A DNA stretch of 21,356 nucleotides, taken from positions 1 to 21,356 of the forward strand of contig JBDSIR010000071.1 of the NCBI GenBank assembly GCA_039917855.1. The letters run 5' to 3'. The notes under the pieces are model-generated. The model was given only the letters and a program-made list of their open reading frames with translations, had not been told where the DNA came from and did no database searches. Shown in pieces: positions 6,920 through 14,528 of this stretch. This DNA comes from CAMLHU01 sp039917855 (lineage in GTDB: Bacteria > Gemmatimonadota > Gemmatimonadetes > Gemmatimonadales > GWC2-71-9). The position numbers and the translations under genes are program-made. Position 1 is the stretch's first letter. Each line of letters begins with the position of its first letter.

Positions 6920-7807
6920 CTACTCGAGCGACAGCCCCCCGTCCACCACGATCGTCTGCCCGGTGATGTGCCTCGCATCGTCACTGCAGAGGAACGCCAC
7001 CACCCGCGCCACGTCCTCCGGCTCCGCCAGCCGCCCCAGCACCGCCTTCCGTCGAGCCCGCTCCACCACGTCCTTGGGTAGCATCATCATCCGCTCCGTG
7101 CGGATGAACCCCGGTGCCACCGCGTTGACGTTCACCCCCGCCGGCCCCAACTCGACCGCCGCCGCGCGGGTGAGTCCTTCGAGCGCCGCCTTGCTGGCGG
7201 CGTAGTTGCTCACGCCGAAGCCGGGGCGGCTCGCCTGGTGCGCGGAGATGTTGACGATCTTGCCGAACTTCTGGTCGCGGAAGGTGGGGGCCGCGGCGCG
7301 GATGCAGTTGAACGCGCCGGTGACGTTGGTGTCGAGGACATCCTTCCACGCCTCGTCGCTCAGGCGCCAGAGCGCCCCGTCGACCCCGATCCCGGCGTTG
7401 TTGACCAGGAAATGGATACCGCCGAGGTGGGACTTGGTGCGCGCGAGGAAGGACTCGACGCCGGCGCGGTCGCGCACGTCACAGCGGCTGGCGAAGACCT
7501 TGACCCCCATCGCGAGGAGGCTCGTCTCCGTCAGCAGCGCCATCTCCGAAATATCCCGCCCCGGGAGTTCCTTGAAGCAGAAGGCGACATTCACCTTCCG
7601 CCTGGCGAACTCCATGCAGATCCCCCGCCCCAAACCCGTCGCCCCGCCGGTCACCACGACCGTCTTCCCCTTGAGCCCAGGCGGGATCGGGTCGAGCTCC
7701 GCCTCCGGCTGGACCAGGGCCGCGCCAGAGCTCCGCCGCTGGGGCTTCCAGGCCGGAGCGTCGTCCTCGTCGTCCGCGCCGCCACCCCGGGGAGGATTGA
7801 ATGCCAT
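6920..7807 (-). CDS. Short-chain dehydrogenase/reductase (FabG-like) with a unique N-terminal extension
   Basis: A 295-residue classical SDR. Residues 1-45 are an acidic, Pro-rich extension not typical of the family. The Rossmann fold starts at about 46, with the nucleotide-binding TGGATGLG at 53-60, NNAG at 136-139, the structural Asn in DTNVTG at 161, the catalytic Tyr202/Lys206 pair in YAASK, and the PGFIRTE loop. The usual catalytic Ser lies 13 residues before the Tyr, but here that position is Ala189, with Ser188 beside it, so the active site may be shifted or altered. Substrate is unknown; FabG-like members reduce 3-oxoacyl or similar carbonyls with NAD(P)H. There is no Shine-Dalgarno sequence, and a TANNNT box 6 nt before the ATG suggests a leaderless mRNA. 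It diverges from cstA across a large palindromic repeat. Confidence 0.88.
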   Translation of the reverse strand: MAFNPPRGGGADDEDDAPAWKPQRRSSGAALVQPEAELDPIPPGLKGKTVVVTGGATGLGRGICMEFARRKVNVAFCFKELPGRDISEMALLTETSLLAMGVKVFASRCDVRDRAGVESFLARTKSHLGGIHFLVNNAGIGVDGALWRLSDEAWKDVLDTNVTGAFNCIRAAAPTFRDQKFGKIVNISAHQASRPGFGVSNYAASKAALEGLTRAAAVELGPAGVNVNAVAPGFIRTERMMMLPKDVVERARRKAVLGRLAEPEDVARVVAFLCSDDARHITGQTIVVDGGLSLE

Positions 7808-7813
7808 CGGGCG

Positions 7814-7842
7814 AAGGTACGGGGCGTTGCAGGGGTGGGCAA
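7814..7842 (-). promoter_or_regulatory. Leaderless-type promoter of the SDR gene
   Basis: Minus strand: TTGCCC at 7837-7842, a 17-bp spacer, TACCTT at 7814-7819, then exactly 6 nt to the ATG. Transcription starting about 7 nt beyond the -10 would begin on the A of the start codon, which fits the absence of a ribosome binding site. Confidence 0.5.
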
Positions 7843-7845
7843 GGT

Positions 7846-7986
7846 GAGGGAGGTAGGAAGGGAAGAAGGGAAGAAGGTAGGAAGCAGGACATACAACGGG
7901 CCGTCGCTTCTTCCCTTCCTACCTTCCTACCTTCCTACCTTCCTCCCTTCCTCCCTTCCTCCCTTCCTACCTTCCTACCCTCCTAC
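7846..7986. repeat. Palindromic low-complexity element (AGGAAGGT/CTTCCTAC words)
   Basis: A purine arm (7846-7884, repeats of ggtaggaag and ggaagaag), a 22-nt unique spacer, and a pyrimidine arm (7907-7986) made of about nine 8-nt words of the type cttcctac or cttcctcc. The inner parts are complementary (GAAGAAGGTAGGAAG against CTTCTTCCCTTCCTACC), so a long imperfect hairpin can form. It sits between the divergent SDR and cstA promoters. The same word and layout recur at 15111-15244. Confidence 0.8.
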
Positions 7987-7998
7987 CCCGCTTCCTCG

Positions 7999-8004
7999 TA
8001 TACT
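7999..8004 (+). promoter_or_regulatory. -10 box TATACT giving a leaderless cstA mRNA
   Basis: TATACT (5 of 6 to consensus) ends 6 nt before the cstA ATG, so the transcript should begin at the start codon. No Shine-Dalgarno sequence is present. The -35 region falls in the pyrimidine repeat arm and has no recognisable box. Confidence 0.55.
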
Positions 8005-8010
8005 GGCTGC

Positions 8011-10041
8011 ATGTCCCGATTGATCACCGCCCTCTTCGCCCTCGTCGCCGCCGCCGGCTGGGGGATGCTCGCGCTCCATCGCGGCGAGTCGGTCAGCGCC
8101 GCGTGGCTTGTTCTCGCGGCGGTCGGCACCTATCTCGTCGCCTACCGCCTCTATGCCAAATTCCTCGCGACCAAGGTCCTGGCGCTCGACCCGCGCCGAG
8201 CGACGCCGGCCGAGCGGCTGGAGAATGGGCGGGATTTCGTGCCCACGGGGCGCTGGGTGCTCTTCGGTCATCACTTCGCCGCGATCGCGGGGGCGGGGCC
8301 GCTCGTCGGGCCGGTCCTCGCCGCCCAGTTCGGGTGGCTTCCCGGCACCCTCTGGATCGTCTTCGGCGTGGTCATCGCCGGGGCGGTGCAGGACTTCGTG
8401 ATCCTGGTCGGTTCCACCCGCCGCGACGGCCGGTCCCTGGGGCAGATGGCGAAGGAAGAGATCGGTCCTGTCACCGGCCTCCTCGCGATGGTCGCCGTCC
8501 TCGCCATCATGGTGATCCTCCTCGCGGTCCTCGGCCTGGTGGTCGTCAACGCCCTCCGCGAGAGCCCCTGGGGGGTCTTCACCATCGCCTGCACCATTCC
8601 GATCGCGATGCTGATGGGGCTCTGGATGATGAAGTGGCGCCCCGGAAAGACCGGCGAGGCCACGGTCATCGGCGTGATCCTCCTGATCTTCTCCCTCTTT
8701 GCAGGCCGATGGGTCGCCGAACACCCGGCCCTCTCTCAACTCTTTACTCTCGACTCTCTTACCCTGGCCTGGTGGCTGATCGCCTACGGCTTCATCGCCT
8801 CGGTCCTCCCGGTCTGGCTCCTGCTCGCGCCCCGCGACTACCTCTCCACCTTCGTCAAGATCGGCACGGTGGCCCTCCTCGCGGTCGGGATCCTGCTGGT
8901 CCATCCCGACCTCAAACTCCCTCCCCTGACCCGCTTCATCGACGGCACGGGACCGGTCTTCGCCGGCAAGGTCTTCCCGTTCTGCTTCATCACCATCGCC
9001 TGCGGCGCCATCAGCGGCTTCCACGCCCTCGTGGCCTCGGGCACCACGCCCAAGATGCTCCGCCGGGAGAGCGACGCCCAGCTCATAGGGTACGGCGGAA
9101 TGCTGATGGAATCGTTCGTGGCGGTGATGGCGATGTGCGCCGCGGCGGTCCTCGACCCCGGTGTCTATTTCGCCATCAACGCGCCCAAGGGGGTCCTCGG
9201 CCCGACCCTCCTCGCCGCCTCGCAGACGGTCCAGGGCTGGGGCTTCACCGTCACCCCGGAGCAGCTCGCGACGCTGGCCACCTCGATGGGCGAAGCTACG
9301 ATCGTCGGCCGGACCGGCGGTGCCCCCTCCCTCGCGGTCGGGATGGCGACGATCTTCGGCGGCGCCTTCGGCACCCACCTCACCGCCCTCTGGTACCACT
9401 TCGCCATCCTCTTCGAAGCGCTGTTCATCCTGACGACCATCGACGCCGGCACCCGCGTCGGCCGCTTCATGATCCAGGACCTCGGTTCCCACCTGTGGAA
9501 GCCGCTGGGCCGCACCTCCTGGTACCCTGCGACGATCATCGCCTCGGCACTCGCCTGCGCTGGCTGGGGATGGTTCCTGATCCAGGGGGTGCTCGATCCC
9601 CTCGGCGGGATCAATTCGCTCTGGCCCCTCTTCGGGATCAGCAATCAGCTCCTCGCCGCCGTCGCGCTCTCGGTCGGCACGACCCTGATCATCAAGAGCG
9701 GCAAAGCGCGCTACGTCTGGGTCACCCTCGCCCCGCTCGCCTGGGTCCTCATCGTCACCTTCACCGCCGGGTGGCTCAAGATCTTCGCCGCTGACCCGCG
9801 ACTCGGCATGCTCGCCCACGCCACCGCGACCGCCAATGGGCTCGCGGCCGGCACCGTGGACGTCGCCATCGGCGCCCGCCTCATCTTCAATGACCGCCTC
9901 AACGCCGTGGTCTGTGCCCTCTTCCTGCTGGTGACGGCGCTGGTGGTGCTGTCGGCTGCGCGGGAATGGATCGGCCTGATGCGCGGAAAGGTCGCGATGC
10001 GGACGACGGAGACCCCGTTCGTGGAGACGGCCTATGAATGA
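8011..10041 (+). CDS. cstA: CstA-family carbon-starvation/pyruvate transporter
   Basis: A 676-residue polytopic inner-membrane protein with more than a dozen hydrophobic segments. The family signature is clear: FGHHFAAIAGAGPLVGPVLA near residue 90, AGAVQDFVILVGSTRRDGRS near 125, GFHALVASGTTPK near 340, and the INSLWPLFGISNQLLAA segment near 540. E. coli CstA and its relative BtsT import pyruvate with protons and are induced by carbon starvation; peptide uptake was proposed earlier. Length is close to the family norm (about 690). The frame continues upstream through the pyrimidine repeat, but homology begins at MSRLITALFA and a TATACT box lies 6 nt before this ATG. It overlaps the following ybdD-like gene by 8 nt, the standard cstA-ybdD pairing. 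Confidence 0.93.
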   Translation: MSRLITALFALVAAAGWGMLALHRGESVSAAWLVLAAVGTYLVAYRLYAKFLATKVLALDPRRATPAERLENGRDFVPTGRWVLFGHHFAAIAGAGPLVGPVLAAQFGWLPGTLWIVFGVVIAGAVQDFVILVGSTRRDGRSLGQMAKEEIGPVTGLLAMVAVLAIMVILLAVLGLVVVNALRESPWGVFTIACTIPIAMLMGLWMMKWRPGKTGEATVIGVILLIFSLFAGRWVAEHPALSQLFTLDSLTLAWWLIAYGFIASVLPVWLLLAPRDYLSTFVKIGTVALLAVGILLVHPDLKLPPLTRFIDGTGPVFAGKVFPFCFITIACGAISGFHALVASGTTPKMLRRESDAQLIGYGGMLMESFVAVMAMCAAAVLDPGVYFAINAPKGVLGPTLLAASQTVQGWGFTVTPEQLATLATSMGEATIVGRTGGAPSLAVGMATIFGGAFGTHLTALWYHFAILFEALFILTTIDAGTRVGRFMIQDLGSHLWKPLGRTSWYPATIIASALACAGWGWFLIQGVLDPLGGINSLWPLFGISNQLLAAVALSVGTTLIIKSGKARYVWVTLAPLAWVLIVTFTAGWLKIFAADPRLGMLAHATATANGLAAGTVDVAIGARLIFNDRLNAVVCALFLLVTALVVLSAAREWIGLMRGKVAMRTTETPFVETAYE

Positions 10042-10276
10042 CGTTGCGGCGCGGTCCGTTGTGGCGCGGTCCGTTGTGGCGCGATCCGTTGTGGCGCGAT
10101 CCGTTGTGGCGCAGCTTGCTGCGCAGTTAAGGCGCGTGTTCGGAATGCCGGACTACACCCGCTACCTCGAGCACCAGCACCGCTGCCATCCGGAGACGCC
10201 GGCGCTGAGCGAGAAGGATTTCGTGAAGGGCGAGTTGGAGCGGAAGTACGCGGGAGGGGTAGGAAGGTGCTGCTAG
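10034..10276 (+). CDS. ybdD: YbdD/YjiX family small protein with a repeat-expanded N-terminus
   Basis: An 80-residue protein. Residues about 33-80 match the YbdD/YjiX family (formerly DUF466): RRVFGMPDYTRYLEHQHRCHP, then E-K-D-F, ERKYAGG and a C-terminal Cys-Cys. In E. coli these proteins (about 65 residues) are encoded directly after cstA and btsT and are thought to assist them. Here the ATG lies inside the end of cstA in another frame. Residues about 3-26 are an ARSVV pentapeptide repeated four times, encoded by a 15-bp tandem repeat. This replaces the usual short hydrophobic N-terminus and makes the protein longer than its relatives. Copy-number change in steps of 15 bp would lengthen or shorten the protein without shifting the frame. 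Confidence 0.85.
   Translation: MNDVAARSVVARSVVARSVVARSVVAQLAAQLRRVFGMPDYTRYLEHQHRCHPETPALSEKDFVKGELERKYAGGVGRCC
10043..10113 (+). repeat. 15-bp tandem repeat inside ybdD
   Basis: Four full units of GTTGYGGCGCGRTCC plus a partial fifth. Unit 1 has gttgc, the others gttgt; units 1-2 end ggtcc, units 3-4 end gatcc. The word GTCCGTTGTGGCG occurs here and also, reversed, in the atpB-atpE gap at 16761-16773. Confidence 0.92.
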
Positions 10277-10371
10277 CCCTCTCCCCCGGCCCCTCCCCCT
10301 GTCGGGGGAGGGGAGCCAAGCGCACGCAGGTCCCCCCTCTCCCGACAGGGAGAGGGGTCAGGGGGAGAGGG
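10277..10371. repeat. Palindromic element between convergent ybdD and MFS genes
   Basis: Left arm 10277-10313 and right arm 10334-10371 are inverted copies of about 37 nt with a few mismatches, separated by 20 nt. Each arm contains its own hairpin (for example CCCCTCCCCC-TGTC-GGGGGAGGGG). It begins right after the ybdD stop and ends at the MFS stop codon, which the element itself appears to supply. It could terminate transcription from both sides. Confidence 0.82.
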
Positions 10372-10373
10372 GG

Positions 10374-11558
10374 TCAGAGGGAGGGGGCGCCGCGGGACCG
10401 CGTCGTCACCCACACCACCCCCATCACCCCCACCAGCGCCGCCGAGAGCCAGAGGGCGTCGCTCGCGCTGCTCGCCTGGTAGATCCAGCCGAACGCCAAC
10501 CCCGCCGGTAGCGCCGCAGCTCCGGTCAACGCGTGATACACCCCGAACCCCTTGCCGAGTGTGGCCGGGGAGAGCTTCGCCACGAGCGCCCGTTCGGCGG
10601 GCTCGGTGAGTGCGGCGACGAGACCGAAGAGGAGGAACACGCCCACGGCCCATTCCGCCGACAGCGGCTTGCCGAGGAGGGTCAGGCAGAAGGCGAAGAG
10701 CGCCGCCCCGGCGCCGATCAGGAGATCCGAGCCGAATGCGTCATTGATCCTTCCCGCCGGATAGCTGGCGGTGCTCCGCACCACGTGCAGACCGGCCCAG
10801 GCGAGCGGGATCGTCGCGATGGGGACGCCGAGCTGCTGGAGCCGGTACAACAGCAGAGCCTCAGGGAGCCGGAAGAGTGCGAGGAGGGCCAGCAGAGCCA
10901 CGGGGAGTGGAACACCGCGGTCCAGGGTGGAGGGTTGAGGGTCACGCGATCCCTGCGACGCGACACCCTCCACCCTTGACCCTCCACTCCTGGTCGCCCC
11001 TCGCAACACCACCGCCAATACCAGCACCGCCACCACCCCCGGCACCGCCGACCATCCGATCACGCTCCGCACCGCCATCCCCTGGCTCACCGCCCACCAC
11101 GCCACCACTGATCCGAGCATCGCGCCGAGGTGGTCGGCCGCGCGATGGAAGCCGAAGGCGCGGCCGTGAAGTGCGGTCGGGGTCGACTCCGCCAGCATCG
11201 CGTCGCGCGGGGCGGTACGGAGCCCTTTCCCGACCCGGTCGATGACCCGGAAGCCGATCACCTGCCACGCGGCGTTCGCGATGGCGATGACCGGCCGGAT
11301 CAGCACTGCGGTGCCGTAGCCGCCGAGGATGAGGGGCTTCCGCCAGCCGGGACGATCCGACAGGCGGCCACTGATCCATTTGAGGATGGCGGATGTGAGT
11401 TCGGCGGCGCCATCGAGCGCACCGAGCACCGCCGCGCCGGCGCCGAGGGTACCGGTGAGGAAGGCGGGGAGGAGCGGATAGACCATCTCGCTCGAGATGT
11501 CGTTGAAGAACGACACCAGCGAGAGACCCTTCACCGTCGACGGCAGTTTCTCGCTCAC
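10374..11558 (-). CDS. Major facilitator superfamily transporter
   Basis: A 394-residue membrane protein with about 12 hydrophobic segments in two halves. The N-terminal half has the MFS loop-2/3 signature region (ISGRLSDRPGWRKPLILGGY) and a conserved VIDRVGKGLRTAPRDAML stretch, seen in MFS permeases of the class annotated as multidrug or metal-efflux related; the substrate cannot be told. It starts at a GTG directly after the TAG of the DUF885 gene, with GGAGGAG upstream, so the two are coupled. The central cytoplasmic loop (residues about 191-211, SRVEGVASQGSRDPQPSTLD) is encoded by a G-rich inverted repeat of the kind otherwise found between genes. The last residues and stop codon lie in the adjacent palindromic element. 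Confidence 0.88.
   Translation of the reverse strand: MSEKLPSTVKGLSLVSFFNDISSEMVYPLLPAFLTGTLGAGAAVLGALDGAAELTSAILKWISGRLSDRPGWRKPLILGGYGTAVLIRPVIAIANAAWQVIGFRVIDRVGKGLRTAPRDAMLAESTPTALHGRAFGFHRAADHLGAMLGSVVAWWAVSQGMAVRSVIGWSAVPGVVAVLVLAVVLRGATRSGGSRVEGVASQGSRDPQPSTLDRGVPLPVALLALLALFRLPEALLLYRLQQLGVPIATIPLAWAGLHVVRSTASYPAGRINDAFGSDLLIGAGAALFAFCLTLLGKPLSAEWAVGVFLLFGLVAALTEPAERALVAKLSPATLGKGFGVYHALTGAAALPAGLAFGWIYQASSASDALWLSAALVGVMGVVWVTTRSRGAPSL
10927..10987. repeat. In-frame inverted repeat inside the MFS gene
   Basis: GTGGAGGGTTGAGGGT at 10927-10942 is matched at 14 of 16 positions by the reverse complement of 10972-10987. An additional copy of the ACCCTCCA word lies at 10964-10971. The sequence is low in complexity and unlike the surrounding coding DNA. 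It encodes a hydrophilic insert in the loop joining the two halves of the transporter. Confidence 0.75.
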
Positions 11559-13109
11559 CTACTCCTCCAGGCCGAGATCCATCCCCCAGCGCGCGAGGGA
11601 GATGGGAAGCCCGCCGTAGGTGAGCAGTGCGTCATGGAACGACCGCCCGACCGCCTGACCGCCCGACCGCCACGCCTCCCGCAGCTCGAGGATCTCACGG
11701 CGGCCAACGGCGGCGGCCAGCGAATACGTCGGCCAGGCGCACGCCCGCCGCACATCGGCCTGCGCGTCCGCGCGCTCGAGCGGCAGCAGCTGCATCAGCA
11801 GGTCGGTCGCCGCCAGCGGGGTGAAGCCCTCGGTGTGCAGCCCGATGTCGATCACCGCCCGCGCCGCCGCGTGCAGTTGCGCCAGCCGGATGGCGAAGAT
11901 CTCGACCGGGTCGGTCGTGAACCCCTGCTCCAGCGCGACATCGAGACCGTACAGCGCCCAGCCATCGGTGGCGCACGGCGTGGCGAGGACGCGCCGCACC
12001 GGGTCGGGCAGCCCGCGCGCGATGCTCCGGTGCGTCAGCCGCCCGGGGCAGAGCTCGAGGAGGACGTCCACGAGCAGTTCCGGGGCGGATGCGGATGCGG
12101 TGCGGATGTACACCACATCCTCGGCCTCGAAATGCACCCGCCCGCCGAGGAGCTGGAGGTGCTCCGGCATGTCGACCAGACGGAGTTCGGCCGGCGGCAA
12201 TGCGAGCAGGCCGCTCGACTCCACCCACTTCCGGGCGCGCGCCAGTCCGCGCAGCACCTCCGCCTGCGGATCACCGGCGGGGCGCGACGCGCGGAGATTC
12301 CGCGCCGCGGCGTGCAGGTCGGTCCCGAGACCCGCCTGGGTCGCGGCCAGGGCGGCCGCGGTGCGGGATTCTTCGATGGTATGCTGGCTCCAGCGCCAGA
12401 GTTCGGGACTCGAGGGGCGCAGCGCGTGCTCGAAATGGAGCCGGTGATCGAACGCCTCCCGCCCGATGGCGTACGCCGCCGGCTCGGCGCTCGGCGTCAT
12501 ATCCTCGCGCAGTCGCGATTCCAGGGCGGCCACCGTGAGCTCGGCGCGCTCCGAGGCACCGGCGAGTTTCTCGCTGAGGCCGGGGAGCCAGGTCGACGCG
12601 TCGAGCGCGAGCTGGCGCGCCACCGCGCGCACCGCGGGGCAGAGCTCGAGCGCCTCCTCGAAGAACACCACCGCCGGCGACCTGAGCGTGCGCCCGGCGC
12701 GGTCGATCAGCGCTGCGGTTCCTTCGAGGCGATCGAGCGCCGCCTGGGCCCGCGCCGCCGGCGTCCCGTGCTGGTGGGTCCGGAGCGCCTGCCAGGCGCC
12801 GGCGAGAGCGCCCAGCCAGGCGGCGGGATTCCGGCGCTGGGGGATCTCCTGCTCCAGCCGGTAGATCTGGGCCCGGAGGACATCGAGGAGGGCGGTGCGG
12901 TCGATCTCCTCCGCGTCATCCGCGAGATCGGCCAGCTCCACCGCCCCCGCCAGCGAAGTGAGGGCGGCAAGCTGCAGCTTCACCGCCTCCGCATCGAGTC
13001 CCGGGAGGCGGCCGTCGTGGAGCGACACCCCCGCTCGCGTCGCCTGCGCGGGGTCGAAAGTCCACCGCAGGTCCTGCCAGGAATCGAGGAGTTGGGCGAG
13101 ATCGGCCAT
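11559..13109 (-). CDS. DUF885-family protein with a degraded metal-binding site
   Basis: A 516-residue protein recognisable as DUF885 by its C-terminal half: DGWALYGLDVALEQGF (382-397), ARAVIDIGLHTEGF (416-429), WPTYSLAAAVGRREILELRE (459-478) and FHDALLTYGGLP (491-502). Active members are thought to be zinc peptidases with an HExxPGHH motif and a later EGWALY Glu. Here the equivalent of the first motif is LELCPGRL (351-358), with all three His replaced, and the Glu of EGWALY is Asp382. The fold may therefore be kept without the usual catalysis. There is no signal peptide, whereas many relatives are exported. The ATG has only a weak GGA upstream. The stop codon abuts the GTG of the MFS gene. 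Confidence 0.82.
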   Translation of the reverse strand: MADLAQLLDSWQDLRWTFDPAQATRAGVSLHDGRLPGLDAEAVKLQLAALTSLAGAVELADLADDAEEIDRTALLDVLRAQIYRLEQEIPQRRNPAAWLGALAGAWQALRTHQHGTPAARAQAALDRLEGTAALIDRAGRTLRSPAVVFFEEALELCPAVRAVARQLALDASTWLPGLSEKLAGASERAELTVAALESRLREDMTPSAEPAAYAIGREAFDHRLHFEHALRPSSPELWRWSQHTIEESRTAAALAATQAGLGTDLHAAARNLRASRPAGDPQAEVLRGLARARKWVESSGLLALPPAELRLVDMPEHLQLLGGRVHFEAEDVVYIRTASASAPELLVDVLLELCPGRLTHRSIARGLPDPVRRVLATPCATDGWALYGLDVALEQGFTTDPVEIFAIRLAQLHAAARAVIDIGLHTEGFTPLAATDLLMQLLPLERADAQADVRRACAWPTYSLAAAVGRREILELREAWRSGGQAVGRSFHDALLTYGGLPISLARWGMDLGLEE

Positions 13110-13125
13110 CGGGATCCGAAGAGGC

Positions 13126-13183
13126 GTTGCGGCGCGCCTCAGCGCGCCAGGGAGTTCAAGTTGCGGGGCGCATCAGCGCGCCA
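13126..13183. repeat. Two direct copies of a 24-nt GTTGCGGCGCG repeat
   Basis: 13126-13149 and 13160-13183 match at 22 of 24 positions (GTTGCGGSGCGCMTCAGCGCGCCA), separated by 10 nt. Each contains self-complementary GCGCGCC-type words. The first 11 bases equal those that open the ybdD tandem repeat. They fill the 84-nt gap between the nucleotidyltransferase and DUF885 genes. Confidence 0.75.
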
Positions 13184-13193
13184 AGGCGCGCCG

Positions 13194-14174
13194 CTACTGT
13201 GCGTTCACTTCCGAGTGTGCACCGAGGGAAGCGGCTCCCGCAAGCCCCGTGGCCTTCACGGCGTCGCCGAGGATGGCACCATCGATGCGGCAATCGGTGA
13301 GCACCGCGTCGCGGCCCACGATGGCGTTGGCGAGCGACCCACCGATCACCCGGGCACCCGACTCGATCGAGACATTGGGGCCTATGGTGCAGCGCTCGAG
13401 GGTGACGCCATCCTCGACATACACCGGCTCCACCACGGTCACGCCGGGTGTGGCGACGGGCCTCCGGGCCCGTCCTTTTTTCAACAGGATCTCATTCGAT
13501 TCCAGCAGCGTCCGCACCTCACCGCAGTCGTACCACCCCCCGACCTTCGCGGTGAGGATCTTCCGCCCATGGTCGATCATGTGCTGGAATGCGTCGGTCA
13601 GGTAGTACTCTCCCTTGTTCTTGGGGGCTGCCTTGACCGCATCGATCCCGGCGAAGAGCGCGGCGGTGTCACGCATATAGTACAGCCCGATATTGGCGAG
13701 TCGGGAGATCGGCTCCTTCGGCTTTTCCACGATCTTCGTCATGTACCCCTGGGCGTCGGTCACCACCACGCCGAAGCGCTGGTAGTTCTCCACCTCCTTG
13801 GCCCAGATGATCCCGTCGGCCTTTGTCCGCTGGATGAGGGTCAGGTCGGCCTCGAAGACGGTGTCGACGAAGACGATCAGCACATCCTCCTTCACGAAGG
13901 GCCGAGCCAGGTCGACCGCCCCGGCCGTGCCGTCCTGGATCTTCTGTTCGACGAAGCGCGACGGGATCGAGTAGCGGCTCGTGGCGTAGGCTTCGACCTG
14001 TTCCTTCAGGTGCCCCGTGATGAAGATCAGCTCGGAGACGGGGAGTCCCTCGAGCCGGTCCATCACGTAGTCCATCACCGGCCGCCCCGCCACCTTGAGC
14101 AGCGGCTTGGGGGTAAGGTGAGTGTGGGGCCGAAGGCGAGTACCCTTGCCGGCCAGCGGGATGATCACCTGCAT
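13194..14174 (-). CDS. Sugar-1-phosphate nucleotidyltransferase with left-handed beta-helix tail
   Basis: A 326-residue protein. Residues 1-235 are a nucleotidyltransferase domain: the NTP-binding loop LAGKGTRLRP (7-16), PKPLL (22-26), QDGTAGAVDLA near 80 (uridylyl/thymidylyl-transferase type), and VEKPKEP near 150. Residues about 245-315 show hexapeptide-like repeats (VYVEDGV, CTIGPNVSI, GARVIGGS, AIVGRDAV), typical of a left-handed beta-helix. This layout matches long-type glucose-1-phosphate thymidylyl/uridylyltransferases that make NDP-sugars for polysaccharides; the exact nucleotide and sugar cannot be told. GGAG lies 7 nt before the ATG, inside the end of the cupin gene, from whose stop it is 3 nt away. 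Confidence 0.88.
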   Translation of the reverse strand: MQVIIPLAGKGTRLRPHTHLTPKPLLKVAGRPVMDYVMDRLEGLPVSELIFITGHLKEQVEAYATSRYSIPSRFVEQKIQDGTAGAVDLARPFVKEDVLIVFVDTVFEADLTLIQRTKADGIIWAKEVENYQRFGVVVTDAQGYMTKIVEKPKEPISRLANIGLYYMRDTAALFAGIDAVKAAPKNKGEYYLTDAFQHMIDHGRKILTAKVGGWYDCGEVRTLLESNEILLKKGRARRPVATPGVTVVEPVYVEDGVTLERCTIGPNVSIESGARVIGGSLANAIVGRDAVLTDCRIDGAILGDAVKATGLAGAASLGAHSEVNAQ

Positions 14175-14177
14175 GTA

Positions 14178-14528
14178 TCAGCTCCGGCCGTAGCGGTCCT
14201 TGAGGCGGACCAGGTCGTCGAGTTCGGGGGTGGAAGCCTCAAGCACGTCGCTGTCGACGACCGCTTCGATCTGATGGACCATCCCGGCGGGGATATGCAC
14301 CGATTCGCCGGCCCGGAAGGCGCGCTCCTCGAGCCGTTCCTCGGTGCCCCACCGGAGCTTCAGTTCTCCCGAGAGCACGTGCATGGTCTCGTCCTTCTTC
14401 AGGTGATACTGGAGACTCAGGACGTGTCCCGCCTTGACGTGCAGGATCTTGCCCACATACCGGTCGGCACGCGCCCAGATGAGCTCGTACCCCCAGGGCT
14501 TGTCGACTTTGTATGGGACGTCGGGCAT
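14178..14528 (-). CDS. Small cupin protein, phosphomannose-isomerase type II-like
   Basis: A 116-residue single-domain cupin. It opens with KPWGYELIW, as in the C-terminal domain of bifunctional mannose-6-phosphate isomerase/GDP-mannose pyrophosphorylases. Cupin motif 1 is GHVLSLQYHLKKDETMHVLSG (Gln40, His42, Glu47) and motif 2 is GESVHIPAGMVHQIEA (His85), so a metal site is probably intact. Its ATG shares one base with the TGA of the polyferredoxin gene, and the nucleotidyltransferase gene follows 3 nt after its stop. The pairing with a nucleotidyltransferase recreates, as two separate proteins, the domain pair that is fused in the bifunctional enzymes. It may be a sugar-phosphate isomerase or epimerase. 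Confidence 0.85.
   Translation of the reverse strand: MPDVPYKVDKPWGYELIWARADRYVGKILHVKAGHVLSLQYHLKKDETMHVLSGELKLRWGTEERLEERAFRAGESVHIPAGMVHQIEAVVDSDVLEASTPELDDLVRLKDRYGRS

Noticed and set aside
5653..6984. A 443-codon open frame on the minus strand
   Set aside because: It covers the second DUF3494 gene and its terminator in antisense; no domain or start signal.
7801..8010. N-terminal extension of CstA
   Set aside because: The added codons translate the pyrimidine repeat (runs of LPTFLPSYL type); family similarity and the TATACT box fix the start at 8011.
7975..9819. A 614-codon open frame on the minus strand
   Set aside because: It is antisense to cstA, with a composition dominated by Asp, Glu, Gly and Arg and no signal or domain.
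10043..10113. Possible CRISPR array
   Set aside because: Units of 15 bp are directly adjacent with no unique spacers, and they lie in a coding frame.
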